Origin: Tetragonia tetragonoides | Lineage: Eukaryota > Streptophyta > Magnoliopsida > Caryophyllales > Aizoaceae | Direction: 5' to 3' | DNA length: 64,000 nt | Assembly (NCBI GenBank): GCA_038025085.1 | Contig: CM076144.1 | Span: forward strand, 1,054,001-1,118,000 | Shown: piece after piece, positions 39,498 to 50,476 of the stretch | Layout: every line of letters begins with the position of its first letter | How positions within the stretch are numbered: position 1 is the stretch's first letter | Made by a program: the position numbers and the translations under genes | Notes under the pieces: model-generated | What the model was told of the DNA's origin: nothing | The model's input: the letters and a program-made list of their open reading frames with translations, nothing else | Databases searched by the model: none

Positions 39498-39690
39498 AAT
39501 TTGGTTAAAACCACCTAACATGTTTCAAAATTTTTCCAGTACCCCCTGAAACGTTACTATTTGGCGAGTACCACCTTAAATGTTTATTCCGCCGTGGAAG
39601 TCACACCTTAATTGATTTTCCGGGCAAATCCAATTTTTTTCTTATCATTTTACCCCCCACGTGTGAGTCACGTAACAACTTACATTCAAA
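39498..39690 (+). repeat. MULE left terminal inverted repeat
   Basis: Begins aatttggttaaaacc. Matches the reverse complement of 45345-45537 apart from about five substitutions, and ends at a poly-T run. Confidence 0.9.
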
Positions 39691-39894
39691 TTTTTTTTTT
39701 TTTTTTTACTGAATTTTACTATTCATTTTACTCCTATTTTTAACAAAACTATTTTACTGAATTTATTAACAAAATTGAATTCACTCTCTTTCTATTTTTA
39801 TTAACAATAGCAGAACACAAAATTTATTAACAACAAAATTGAATTCACTCTCTTATTTACCCACCCACCCACAATTGAATTTTACTATCTTTCT

Positions 39895-40015
39895 CTCTCG
39901 TCATCTCGCTCACTCTCTTTCCTCTGTATCTCCATCTTCTTCCTCTGTATCTCGTAATCTCTCTCTGTTTCTCCTGTCATCTCTCTCTCTCTCTCTCGTC
40001 ATCTCTCTCTCTTTG
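39895..40015. repeat. CT-rich low-complexity tract inside the MULE
   Basis: Interrupted CTCTCT runs, in the likely promoter or 5' leader of the transposase gene about 400 bp before its ATG. Confidence 0.8.
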
Positions 40016-40404
40016 TAAAGCTGACATTGTCTCAGCGAAAGTAATATTGGCGAAAGGAGATAAAGCGAAAGAAGACTGATTCCAAAGCTTCGAAAGAGAA
40101 TCTGGGTGAAAAAGGTATGCCGAACTTGCATGCAATTGTTCATATACACAATTAGTTTTAAATAATCACCTTCATTAGTGAAAAACGTGTTCTTTATTTT
40201 AGTTTAGTAGTTTATTCCATTAAACCCTAAAAAAAAGGTGTTTTTTATTGATGTTCAATGATTCTGGTTGCTTATTAGTTTATTGATGTAATGGTATTGT
40301 TTTATGTGCAATTGTTAATTTATTAAGTTGTTTAATGTATGAATTTTGCATTCTGAAATTACCATCCCCTCCCCTTAATTATTCCCAGACATTTGTTTTA
40401 GGTC

Positions 40405-43400
40405 ATGGCTGTAAATGCAAAGAAAAACAGGCCGCTTATCCCTCAAGGCCCTGAAAGTGACATAGTATTTAGGGTACACTATGATGGAGGTTGGAAATAT
40501 AGTAAAGGGGGCAAGCTTAGTTATGAGGGGGGAGGTTTATACATAACTGTGGAAAGTGAGGCTTGTTATTTTGACCTTGTGAGGTGGTGTAGACATATTT
40601 TAAAATATCCAGGGGAGTTTGAGATGTGGTTCAATAGGAAACCTGGTTTTAGTTTGGCTAAGAACAAGCAAAGGATTGTGAATGATGAAGATATAAGGGG
40701 TTTAGTGGCAAGTAAAAATGATCAGGGTCAGGTTGATGTGTATGTTGTTGATGCTGATGATTCTGGTTATGAAGAAGATGGGGACAATGTTGGGGACCAC
40801 AGAGGACAAGGACATAACTCAAAATTTACACCTAGCAGTCAAATAACCTCCCAGCATTCAACTCAATTTACAACCCCACAAGCCAGCTCAGCTGACCTCC
40901 CTTCCACCTCAGCTCAGCAACCAAATATCCTCCTGAAAGATTCAGAAAACCCTAGGAACTCATTTAGGAGGACTGGACCTCGAGTGAAGACTGCTGGAAG
41001 ACCATTTTCAGCCCCAAAGAAATCATCCCTAGCTCAGAAAAATCAACCACAAACAGATCCTCAACCAAAAACCAAAAAACAATCCAAGAAAAATAGATCA
41101 AAGGAAACTGTGGAGGGTGATGTTGAGGATGATTTTGATGATGATTTTGATGATGAAGAACTATCAAGTCACAGTGAGTTTGAAAATGATGACACAGATT
41201 CAAGTGATTCTGATTTTGATGGGTTTGGGGAGTTTGCTAATGAGGTGAACTTTGACTGGAGAGGTGAGTCAGTGAAGGAAGGGCTGTTAGGGACAGTCAA
41301 CCACAGTCTTAGTGTTCAACAACCACAACCAGAACAACCACTCAATCCTGGCTCAAATTCAGAAGAAGAAAGACCTGGTCCATTTGTTGCTGACCCAGAA
41401 ACATATGGCAGTGATGATTTGGAGAGTTTGGTAGGGAGTGATGAAGAGAGAGATCCATATGGTACTTTCAACCCTAGAACTGATTTCAATAAGCCAATCA
41501 CCTTGCATAGAGGGCTGCAATTTCCAAATAATGAAGTGTTAAGGGAGGCTTTGAGGGTTCATGCAGTACAAAATAGATGTGATTACTTCTATTTGCATAA
41601 TGATAAGCAGAGGGTGAGTGTTTATTGCTTGAAGAGGTGTCCTTGTCCACTGATTAGAGGTAGGAAGAGAGGGTGTAAGTGTGAGGTGTTCAGTTGTTTC
41701 TTCAAGGTACATAGTGTGAAGGTGCCAGACGAGGAGACCTTCCAAATCAGGACTGTCATGCCTACTTATATCTGTGAGAAAGACAGTAAAAGTAAGAGGT
41801 TGACAGCAACATTCCTAGCTAGAACTTATATTGCTAACTGGAGGGCAGATCCAACTTGGAAGCTTGCTGCTTTCAAAGCTCAAGTGGAGAGGGACACTGG
41901 GTTGTTTGCAAGCTATTACCTGTGTTGGAATGCAAGATGCAGGGCCAAGTACCTAATCTATGGAGCTTGTGAAGATCAGTACAAGAGGGTGTATGACTAC
42001 AAAGATGCAATCATCAAATACAACCCAGGTAGTAATGTAGCTGTGGTGGTTGACAGTGTAGATAGGCCTATTCCAGTATTTCAGAGGATGTATGTTTGCT
42101 TGCAAGGTTGTAAGGAAGGGTTTAAGGCTGGTTGTAGGCCATTAATTGGAGTGGATGGCTGCCATTTGAAAGGAGCCTATCCTGGAATGATATTGGTAGC
42201 AGTAGGTGTTGATCCAAACAACAATATCTACCCTATTGCTTGGAGTGTTGTAGAGGTGGAGACAAAGGATTCTTGGAGCTGGTTTTTGAAATTGCTTGTG
42301 CAAGATCTTGGAATGGATGATGAAAAGCTGACATTTATGTCAGATAGGCAAAAGGTAAGATTGTATTTGTCACATTATTGTCTATGTTTATGTGCATATA
42401 TAGTCACACTAACTGTCTTGGTTTTTTTTGCAGGGATTGTTAGAGGCCTTTGCAATAGCAGCTCCTCATGCCTTCTTGAGGTTTTGTGTTAGGCATATTT
42501 GGGCAAATTTCAAGACCCAGTTTCCTGGAAAGGCTTTTAAGGAGGCCTTTTGGCAAGCAGCTACAGCAACAACCAAGGCAAGTATTCTGTTTTGTTTTTC
42601 TTAGGCATGTAAACTGTGTCATGTTTTTCTTAGGCATGTAAACTGTCATGCATTCTGATGTTGTGCTTGCTTTCATTTTCTAAAATGTATAGGAGGAGTT
42701 TAATAGATATATGGAGGGGATTAAGATAATATCTAAGCAAGCATACACATATCTTAGTGGTATCCCCCCAAAAAGTTGGTCAAGGCATGCATTCTCAACT
42801 CTGCCCAAGTCTGATATGTTGTTGAATAACATATGTGAATCATTTAATAATGTGCTGAGAGAGGCTAGGGATAAGCCTATTTTAACCCTTATGGAGTGGA
42901 TTAGAAGGTATGTGATGCAAAGACACTTTGCCAAAAGGGAGGGGATTAAGGATTACAATGGAACAGTCATGCCCAATGTGTTGAAGAGGCTTGAGTGGGC
43001 TGATGCAGAGTCAAGGAATTGCACACTAATCCCTGCAGGAGTAGATGAGTATGAGGTAATGCATAGAGATGATCGTGTGGTTGTGAACCTTGCTAAGAAG
43101 ACTTGTACTTGTTATAGGTGGGACCTTAGTGGTATACCTTGTCCCCATGCTTGCAAGTGCATACAGTATGTTAGGAAGAGTCCTATAAGCTTCATACATG
43201 AGTCATATAGCAAGGAAAAGTTCTGTGCTGCATATGCTGTTCCTTTGCATGCCATGCCTGGTATGAAACATTGGGAGAAGAGTTCTAATGAGACTGAACC
43301 CGGGCCACCAGCTCATAGAAACATGCCTGGGAGGCCATCTAAGAAGAAGAGGAACTTGGAACCAGGAGAGGCAGAGGAAAGGAAGAGGGTGAAGAGGAAG

Positions 43401-43919
43401 TTCAAGCCTAACAAATGCAAGACATGTGGAGTTCTTGGTCACAATAGCAGAACCTGCAAGAAGAAAGACTCAAATGACCAATCAAGTGAGCAACCAACTG
43501 ATCATTTACCTGAACCTCAGCCTAAGTCTAAAGGTGGGAGGCCCCCATTACCAGCTGGAGCCTATAAGAGAGTTCCTAAATACCATAAGAAGAAGAAGAC
43601 TGTAAGTGTGATTTCCTTGTATTTTTTGTAAGTTGGTTTTACTTAGTAATGCTGAGAGGACTAATATTGTTGTTATTTTTTGTAGGTTGTCAATGATGAG
43701 AGGACTGGTGAGCACAGCCCAACTCATGATGTGAACTTTGGGGACTTCAATACAGATGGCTCAGACATGCCACCACCTCAACCTACCCCATCTCAGTCAA
43801 GCCAAGAGCAAGGGAGCCACTCAGACATGCCACCACCTCAACCTACCCCATCTCAGTCACAAACAGCAACAGCAGGAACAACAACATCAACTTCTGAGAG
43901 GCCTCCATGGAAGCCTTGA
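40405..43919 (+). CDS. MuDR-type MULE transposase
   Basis: Exons 40405-42354, 42434-42577, 42693-43601 and 43686-43919 join to 1,078 aa with no stop or frameshift. The N-terminal ~100 residues are a PB1-like MULE domain (FRVHYDGGWKYSKGGKLSYE). An acidic, low-complexity linker follows (FDDDFDDEE). Then comes the DNA-binding region (PITLHRGLQFPNNEVLREAL, with a Cys/His set CPCPLIRGRKRGCKC). The DDE core has LIGVDGCHLKGAYPG (first Asp), FMSDRQKGL (second Asp) and a Glu probably in EEFNRYME. A SWIM zinc finger is CTCYRWDLSGIPCPHACKCI and a CCHC knuckle is CKTCGVLGHNSRTC. The tail has a direct repeat of DMPPPQPTPSQS. The second intron starts with GC (AAG|GCAAGT), the usual minor class. It cuts and pastes the element via its terminal repeats. 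Confidence 0.93.
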
Positions 43920-44591
43920 TTGCTTAAGCCTATGGCGTTTTGAGAACTACCTGTTGTATTTTGATTTAGTACATTAGATGACTTACAGAACTATGGTATT
44001 TGGTGTTTTGAGGATTTACAAGTGTTTGTATGGTATTTGAACTTAGTGGTGTTTCGTATTTTGAACATGTTCAAAGTCTGGTATTGCGCCTGATATCAGT
44101 GCAATTGTATGGAAATTTTGAGAACTAAATGAAATTCAACAATTGGCAAGTATTTACAGAATTCCTATGCTTATCTTCATTACCATACATTACTTGCGCA
44201 AATAATAAAAATTTTGACGGGAAAAAAGAACACCAAATGATCTTCAAAATCCTTGGCCTTCAATCCTTGGCCTTCAACTGATCAAAGCAAAAAACATTTA
44301 AACAGTGGCAAAACAAGAAATGTTGAAGTATAATCAAACATTTAAACAGTGGCAAAACAAGAAATGTTGAAGTATGATCTTCAAAATCATTGGCCTTCAA
44401 TCCGTGGCTTATAACATGGACATTGAACTGGGAAATTGAAGCTACGCATAATACAGCAGCAAGCTACGCATAATTCCCATACATTACTACCATAAACCCA
44501 CAAAAGGTTGCTTATACAATTGCATTAGTACAACACTCATGACTAAACCCACAAAACACAACACCCTAAGTTTATTTACACAAACTACCAC
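43920..44591. other. MULE spacer between the convergent genes
   Basis: 3' flanks of the two MULE genes. A ~38-bp direct repeat (containing 'cagtggcaaaacaagaaatg') occurs at about 44300 and again near 44350. No further coding. Confidence 0.6.
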
Positions 44592-45032
44592 CTACATTTT
44601 GCAAACCAACACAAACATTAACATCACAACTCCAATCAGTACCACCCAAAGGGTGGACAAAATATGACCCATGTTCTTCATTTTAATCTTCAGTTTCTTC
44701 AGGTCACTTGACCTCTCAATACCCTTGGCCTTCAATTTCTGAATCTCCATTAGTTGGACACCATTTTCAGCAATCAACCGTCCCACCTCACTTTGCAAAT
44801 TTTTGTTCTCATCCATCAGTTCAATTGAGAATAACCTCTGCCATTCTGTCATTTCCTGGTCATACCATATGAAAAAATCACATTTTCGAGTTTGGGTTAA
44901 AGGATCATAATCCCCACATCCAAAAAAACGTCTCCCTGGGTTCTTCTTTGTCTTCGATTTGACAAGTGAGGCCCTTTTCTTGCATTTACAAGTTGGAGGC
45001 CATGAAGAATGGGTTGAATTAGAGCTTGACAT
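44592..45032 (-). CDS. GRF-zinc-finger, coiled-coil, membrane-anchored protein of the MULE
   Basis: A single exon of about 146 aa from the ATG at 45032 (MSSSNSTHSSWPP). The GRF-type zinc finger is CKCKKRASLVKSKTKKNPGR followed by RFFGCGDYD and KCDFFIWYD, with Cys at the expected places. Residues ~65-120 form a coiled coil (ENKNLQSEVGRLIAENG, LKKLKIKMKN). The last ~22 residues are a hydrophobic membrane segment (LSTLWVVLIGVVMLMFVLV). GRF fingers bind nucleic acid in known proteins. Small proteins of this plan (GRF, coiled coil, C-terminal anchor) are abundant in plant genomes, often near transposons. It sits where mudrB sits in MuDR, convergent to the transposase, but shows no visible relation to mudrB. 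Its role in transposition is unknown. Confidence 0.75.
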   Translation of the reverse strand: MSSSNSTHSSWPPTCKCKKRASLVKSKTKKNPGRRFFGCGDYDPLTQTRKCDFFIWYDQEMTEWQRLFSIELMDENKNLQSEVGRLIAENGVQLMEIQKLKAKGIERSSDLKKLKIKMKNMGHILSTLWVVLIGVVMLMFVLVCKM

Positions 45033-45344
45033 CACCTTAAAAATCAAACATTTTTTAAACCGGTGAAAATTTGGGGGAGAAAAGAGAAGAGAGAGAAACT
45101 GAGGAAAATAAAAGAGGAGAAGAAGAAAACAAAAAAGGAGAAGTTTATTTACCTGAAAATTATTGGAGAGGCACTTGGAGATGGTGTTTGGAGATGCTGT
45201 TCAGGAATGGCAGATGAGAGAATGGCGAGGAAGAAAGGAAAGAGAGAAACAGAGGAAAATAAAATGTTTATCTATGGTAAATTGGGTTTAATAATATGTT
45301 GGTAATTCAATAAATAGGATAGTAAAAAAAAAAAAAAAAAAAAA

Positions 45345-45537
45345 ATTGAATGTAAGTTGTCACGTGACTCACGCGTGGGGGGTAAAATGGTCAGAAAAAA
45401 ATTGGATTTGCCCGGAAAATCAATTAAGGTGTGACTTCCACGGCGGAATAAACATTTAAGGTGGTACTCGCCAAATAGTAACGTTTCAGGGGGTACTGGA
45501 CAAATTTTGAAACATGTTAGGTGGTTTTAACCAAATT
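45345..45537 (-). repeat. MULE right terminal inverted repeat
   Basis: Ends 'ggttttaaccaaatt'. Inverted copy of 39498-39690. A 22-base poly-A run lies on its inner side. Confidence 0.9.
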
Positions 45538-46540
45538 TCATTAAACTAAATAAAAAAAATGTAAAAATTATTTTAAGTTTTGTACTAAGATCATTGACAC
45601 ACACTTTAGAAGCCAAACAAGCTAATATGGTCACTTTTTCTCACACCAACCACATTTGTCATTTGGTCTGAATCATATCACTTTAAGAGATACGTATGGT
45701 GATTAGCCAAAAAAAAGAGATACATAAGGTAAGTTTTATTGTGATTTCACTGATAGTAATGGTAATGCCGAGGCGGCCTACATGTCGTGCCTAGGCACGA
45801 CGAGTATCTTCATGTCATGACATACCACCTCAGCCCCAAGGGCAGCCGATGTCGTTTCTTTCTTTTTTTTTGGTGACCGACTCACAGCGAAAACCAAACA
45901 ATTAAAAATAAATCAGAGATTTTCACATAATTTTAGAGTTCTAGTTGACAACTTTCCTTACTAATAACCTAACATAACAAAATTAGTTTTGTTCACTAAT
46001 ATCAACGTCAAAGAATAAGCTAACTTATATATATACACTTTTTTTTAAGATAATGAAGTGTAATACCAAAAAAGAATAAGTGTAATATGTATAGGTCAAG
46101 CTGGTGACTGTGGTGAGAACCTTTGAAATGTTACAGCTCTGTAAATCCTTGCTTTTGCTAATCCAGCGCTTACATTGGCCTTCTACTCATTTTTTGAAGC
46201 CCTGGTACCCACAGCCAGTAGAGCATTGCCTTTTCTCTCTCCACTACATCTCAAACACTAATCTAGTGAGAAAGAGGACCCTGAACTTGAGTTAATCCTA
46301 GTTCTGGGCAGGCATAACTGTTATATACTTATATATACGTGTTGGTTCGCTCGATACAAAAGCTTCTTCAATTCTCCACATAAACTGTCACCTTTTGCCT
46401 TCAGCTTCTCGCCTATAAAATGAAGTTGCGTAAACTCTTTTAGTGGCAGCAGAGAGAAGCATTCAGAACCAAATAAGAACTTAAACTCCCCTGTTTGCTG
46501 AATGAAGAACTTCACCGACTTGTGAAGATATTGTGCTTAA
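45538..46540. other. Spacer between the MULE and decayed copy G'
   Basis: AT-rich DNA. Part of it (46430-46520, 'gcagagagaagcattcagaa') matches the DNA after F' near 36820-36840, so the segmental duplication extends into this stretch. No gene seen. Confidence 0.5.
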
Positions 46541-46544
46541 TCTC

Positions 46545-46925
46545 ATACACTGAGTTGCCTTCAATGTTTTACTCCATCCCATTTTCTTCAGATTCCTATA
46601 TTTTTCCTTGGTTGTAGCATTCCAATCCAAGAAGCAAGTCAGCATTTTACTTTCCTTGCAAGGCTCTGAGTATCATAGTTACAGGAATAAATCTGCAGTT
46701 GACATGCATACAATTACATAGTCAATTTACAGAGTCAAACAGGTGTGGCTTAGGTTCAATTCTAGACTGTGAAACACAAGAGCGCAACTGCACAACCGTT
46801 TAACCGTTTAGTAGCTACCATGTATGAAAGTACGAGTTCCACTACGTAACAATGTCATGAGGAGTCATCTTAAAAGAACAGAAGATAGATGCTTGTTTGG
46901 CAGGGTAGTCCCTACAAACTACCAG
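46545..46925 (-). pseudogene. Decayed RIN13-like exons downstream of copy G (G')
   Basis: From about 46922 downward the minus strand reads VVCRDYPAKQASIFCSFKMT then PHDIV and a stop, a clear relic of the CRDYPHPRHLC exon with its acceptor AG changed. From about 46692 downward a second relic starts after CTGCAG (YSCNYDTQSLAR-like) and matches the CYCYxCDxPAPC exon with disruptions. It is the counterpart of F'. Confidence 0.65.
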
Positions 46926-46929
46926 CCTG

Positions 46930-47462
46930 ATGTCAAATATTTTTCAAAAACTACAAAACTTGTGGAAGGAAGGAATATTTCTTACTATTGCCATATCCTG
47001 TGTGTCAAGCTTCAAACTTCCAATCCAGTATAATGCACAAGAAATATTTGCCATTTGACAACATCAAAGCGGTAACTATCATTTACTAAATCATTTCGCC
47101 TCAAAAGGCCAGAGCCAACCGAATGTGCAGCTAGTCTCAGGAGGTCGGAAGGTTCAAGTCCAAGTGATCATGTTGCTAATTATTATATAAAAAAAAATGC
47201 AGAGACTGATACATGGACACCGATATTCACAACAAATTTTCAATCCATTCGAGAGCTAAAGAAAAATACACAATTTGCAAAGCTAACTTTGTTTGAAAGA
47301 ACAATTGCACATCATTTGCCATAGGATCAATTGCACAACAAATTTCCAATCCATTCGGACCCCATGCTATTCTCAGCAAAATCTTAAATTAAGCAGATGG
47401 AATCAATCACAGGTAATGCATGCAAACAATTCTTCAAAGCTGCCACTGCTTTCAAGGTTACC
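46930..47462. other. Spacer between copy G and its decayed neighbour
   Basis: Counterpart of the spacer after copy F, with shared short blocks. No gene is supported. Confidence 0.5.
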
Positions 47463-49506
47463 TTATGGTATTGACCCCTTCTTCATCAGGTCCCTACTTA
47501 TCCTCCACACTAGAATTTCTTCAGTAGCATGACAATGCATTAATCCTTCAGCCCAATCTAAGCAAGGTGCCGGTATATCACAGATATAGCAGTAGCACTG
47601 CAATCAATCCACATTTATAAAGTCAACCATACAGTATATCTTGTATAAGGAAGATTTTTCAATAAAAAAATCACAAGTGCACTAACAAATGCTTAAGTAT
47701 CTAGCTTAAAGCCACCTATGAACTATAAAGGTGCACTAGTATGACTATGAGAATAAATTATTACCATCTTGCAATGGACCTCATGAGATGTCTTCTTAAA
47801 AGGGTGTGTGGCACAGAGGTGCCTTGGATGTGGATAGTCCCTACAAGCGACCTGCTCATCATCATATATCCATCATCATTATCACAATCTTACAGAACAG
47901 TTACATTGAACATACCCCATTTGCAATAAAGTTTTCATTTTTGAAGGTTTGAGTGAAGATATACCTGGCCATTTTCAGCTAAAATGGAGACATCTTCCTC
48001 AAGAGTCACAAGTTCAGATTTAGAGGCACTCAAAGACAAGTTAGAAAATTTGACAGGTTCAGTAGGATCAAAGTCCAATATGAAACAATCCTCATCCTCC
48101 TCAACCTTCTTCACATCTTCTTCCTTCTTTACACAAACTACTGGCCGTGATTCCTCGCAATCATCACCATCATCATCATAATCATCACCAGCATACGTGA
48201 GATATAAGCGACCCTCCTTTACTCCCTTCTTTATTTGTTTCAGAAGTTGGGGTAACCATGCCTTTATATCCTCACCAATCTTCCTCCCAGGAATCGGAAC
48301 CAAGGACAAACCCTTCAAATCATCATCACTACTGTCATTACCATCATCATCATCACTGTCATCATCAACATGACCTATATTGCCAGTTTCCCTAGGATCA
48401 AAATCAAGAATAAAGCAATCCTCAACGTCCTCAACCTTCTTCACATCTTCCTTCCTTTTCACACTAACTACCGACCCAATTGACCCTCCATCACGACCAT
48501 CAATCCCAACCCTATTACAGATCCCACCACGACCACCACCACCACTGCTAACCCTTTCCGGGGCCCTACCACCATTACCATCCGAAACCCCACACCTCTG
48601 GAAACCAAGGTTCTCAAGTGCCCCAACCCCAATTGACCGTCCACCACCATCATCTAGACCACCACTGCCAATCCTACTGAAGGCCCCACCAACACCACCT
48701 CCGCCACTTACCCTATCGTACGCCCCACCACCACCACCACCATCAGAAACCGGGTACCTCCGCAAACCAAGATGCCTCATTAACCTATCACTACCATTAC
48801 CAACTCTACTGCAGGCCCCACCACCACCCCCTCCACTATCAGAAACCGGAAACCTCCGCAAACCAAGATTCCTCATTAACCTATCATTACTATCTCCACC
48901 AACATTCAAAATTCTACTATGGACCCCACCACCACCACTAACCCTACACCTATCAGGGACCCCACCGCCGCCATCACCACTACCACCACCACTATCGCTA
49001 ACCCTAACCCTATCGCGAGTCCCACCACTACTACCCCTAACCCTAACCCTATTGCGGGACCCACCACCACCAGAGAGAACGTAATCCCAATCAACAGTAC
49101 AACTAGCCCAACAATCCCTAGCAAGATGACCAACAATCCCACATCGAAAACAAGTAACTCTAGAAGGGTACACTTCAGGGCACTTATTAGCATAATGACC
49201 AGTTCTATCACAAGCATAACACTGTGGACCAAAAGGGACGACATTGATTGCTTTAAAACAAGGGTTCGAATTTCGTACCAGAAGCCCAAATTCAACCTTG
49301 TCGCCTTCTCTAACAATTCGAAAGCTTTCATCGGTGTCGCCGAATGATGACGGGGTGACGAGGACTTCCTTTGAGTCTTTGTCGTCGGTGATTATGTAGC
49401 CAATTCCCTCTGTGTCTAGCCACTTTAGTTTGCCGGTGTATCTCTTTGTTGTTTGTCTTTCGTACTCGTCTGGTTCTGGGTCTGGTTTTGGTTTTTTAGC
49501 CGCCAT
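47463..49506 (-). CDS. Cold-shock domain / CCHC / RIN13-like fusion protein, copy G
   Basis: Exons in translation order: 49506-47965, 47851-47765 and 47597-47463. They join to 587 aa with intact splice sites. Domains: cold-shock domain at residues ~18-90 (RYTGKLKWLDTEGIGYIITD with RNP1-like GIGYI, then EVLVTPSSFG), a nucleic-acid-binding fold; two CCHC zinc knuckles (CYACDRTGHYANKC, CFRCGIVGHLARDC); a ~220-residue Gly/Arg-rich region with repeats of VSDSGGGGG and RLMRNLGLRR(F/Y)PVSD; two acidic signatures (VEDCFILDFDP, DEDCFILDFDP); then ILAENGQ and the RIN13-type domain CRDYPHPRHLCATHPFKK, CYCYICDIPAPC, MHCHAT. The first half matches plant cold-shock/glycine-rich RNA chaperones (GRP2-like), the second half RIN13-like proteins. 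Start chosen at MAAKKPKPDP, as further upstream the frame has no domain. A likely nuclear RNA-binding protein; the combined function is unknown. Confidence 0.85.
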
Positions 49507-49846
49507 TGATGATGACTGGAAAACCAAGGAAAGGGAATTGAATATTCTCCCTGAGATTCTGGTAAATGGTAATCGGAGTATTGGAAAACCAAGGAGGCAC
49601 TGACTTGGCCCAGAAGGCGCCCGATAACAAAGGCCCAAAAAAAGCCACCAAATCATAATAAAGGCAACCAAGACTGTCAGAAGACGACCAGGCCCAATAG
49701 GCCCTATCCACACCAGGAAGTCCCAAGGCCCTTAGGTCACCCAATGAGACTGCGACCACTAGTGCACACCCATTGGAGAACGCTATAAGTACTCTCAATC
49801 CCCTTCGATGGAAAGTAATTAATTCTCATTCAACCAACTTACTCTC

Positions 49847-50473
49847 CCTCTATACGGCCAATTAGTCAGATTGGTAAATAAAATGAAACTCACTTGATAC
49901 ATTGGTATTTTTTTTGTTGCTCGGACGACATATAAGTATATTAAAAATACACCGACAACAAAAATACACCCAAAAATACATGATCGGAGAGAATTTTTGA
50001 TTAAAATATTATTATTTTGTATTTATTATGTATTCCTATTACTTTCAGCCTGAAATTTGTAATTTTAATTTATTTTTTTGTCCTCTTTTTCCTATCACTT
50101 CCCCTTTTCCTTTTTCACTGTTCTTCACCCTTTTCTACTTTCACTGTTCTCCACCTCAGTGAACCAATACGTCTCACCCCAAACCAAAATCCCCAATCCC
50201 TAACCTAATTTCAACATTTCTCCAATAATCCTCAAACCAATCAGAAAACATCAACCGTACAAAGAAAAATGGAAACCCTAGCTAATGAAAACCGATTTAA
50301 AGGAGAGAGAAAAAAGTCATTTATTCCTGAACTTGATCTCCACCAATTACATTTTTGTCGGCGACAATGGGTGCTTGAGCAACAAAATATATGTGTCCTG
50401 AGCAACAAAATATACCAATGTGTCGATAGGGCTCATTTTATATACCAATCTGGTTAATTGGTCCCCTCTATAT
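49847..50473. mobile_element. Mutator-type MITE with 9-bp target duplication
   Basis: The element spans 49856-50464 (609 bp). Its left end GGCCAATTAGTCAGATTGG matches the reverse complement of the right end GGACCAATTAACCAGATTGG. The inverted repeat continues for about 70 bp (shared 'aaaatga', 'acattggtat', 'ttttgttgctc'). The flanks CCTCTATAC (49847-49855) and CCTCTATAT (50465-50473) form a 9-bp target duplication with one mismatch, as expected for Mutator. Its ends differ from those of the large MULE. The interior (50160-50350) looks like a leader and first codons of some gene (ATGGAAACCCTAGCTAATG at 50269), possibly captured host sequence. Confidence 0.82.
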
Positions 50474-50476
50474 TAA

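Larger units (their letters stand above)
39498..45537. mobile_element. Mutator-like element (MULE), apparently autonomous
   Basis: 6,040 bp bounded by long terminal inverted repeats (39498-39690 and 45345-45537), each 193 bp, with about five mismatches. It contains an intact four-exon MuDR-type transposase on the plus strand and a convergent GRF-zinc-finger gene on the minus strand. I could not find a matching 9-bp target duplication at the ends, so the flanks may have been rearranged. It lies between the two copies of the cold-shock/RIN13 unit, 188 bp upstream of copy F. Confidence 0.88.

Noticed and set aside
39489..45546. 9-bp target duplication of the large MULE
   Set aside because: The nine bases on either side of the best-defined ends do not match, so none is claimed.
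48380..49347. Plus-strand frames rich in Pro and Thr opposite copy G
   Set aside because: They are antisense shadows of the Gly/Arg/Asp-rich exon of copy G, which has clear domains and splice sites.
49507..49713. N-terminal extension of copy G starting MWIGPIGPGR
   Set aside because: The extension has no domain and lies in DNA without similarity to copy F; the ATG at 49506 begins the shared MA(A/P)...P(D/E)PEPDEYER start.
49560..49846. Gypsy-like LTR fragment upstream of copy G
   Set aside because: There is a GCTATAAGTACTC promoter-like motif, but no TG...CA ends or second LTR could be found.
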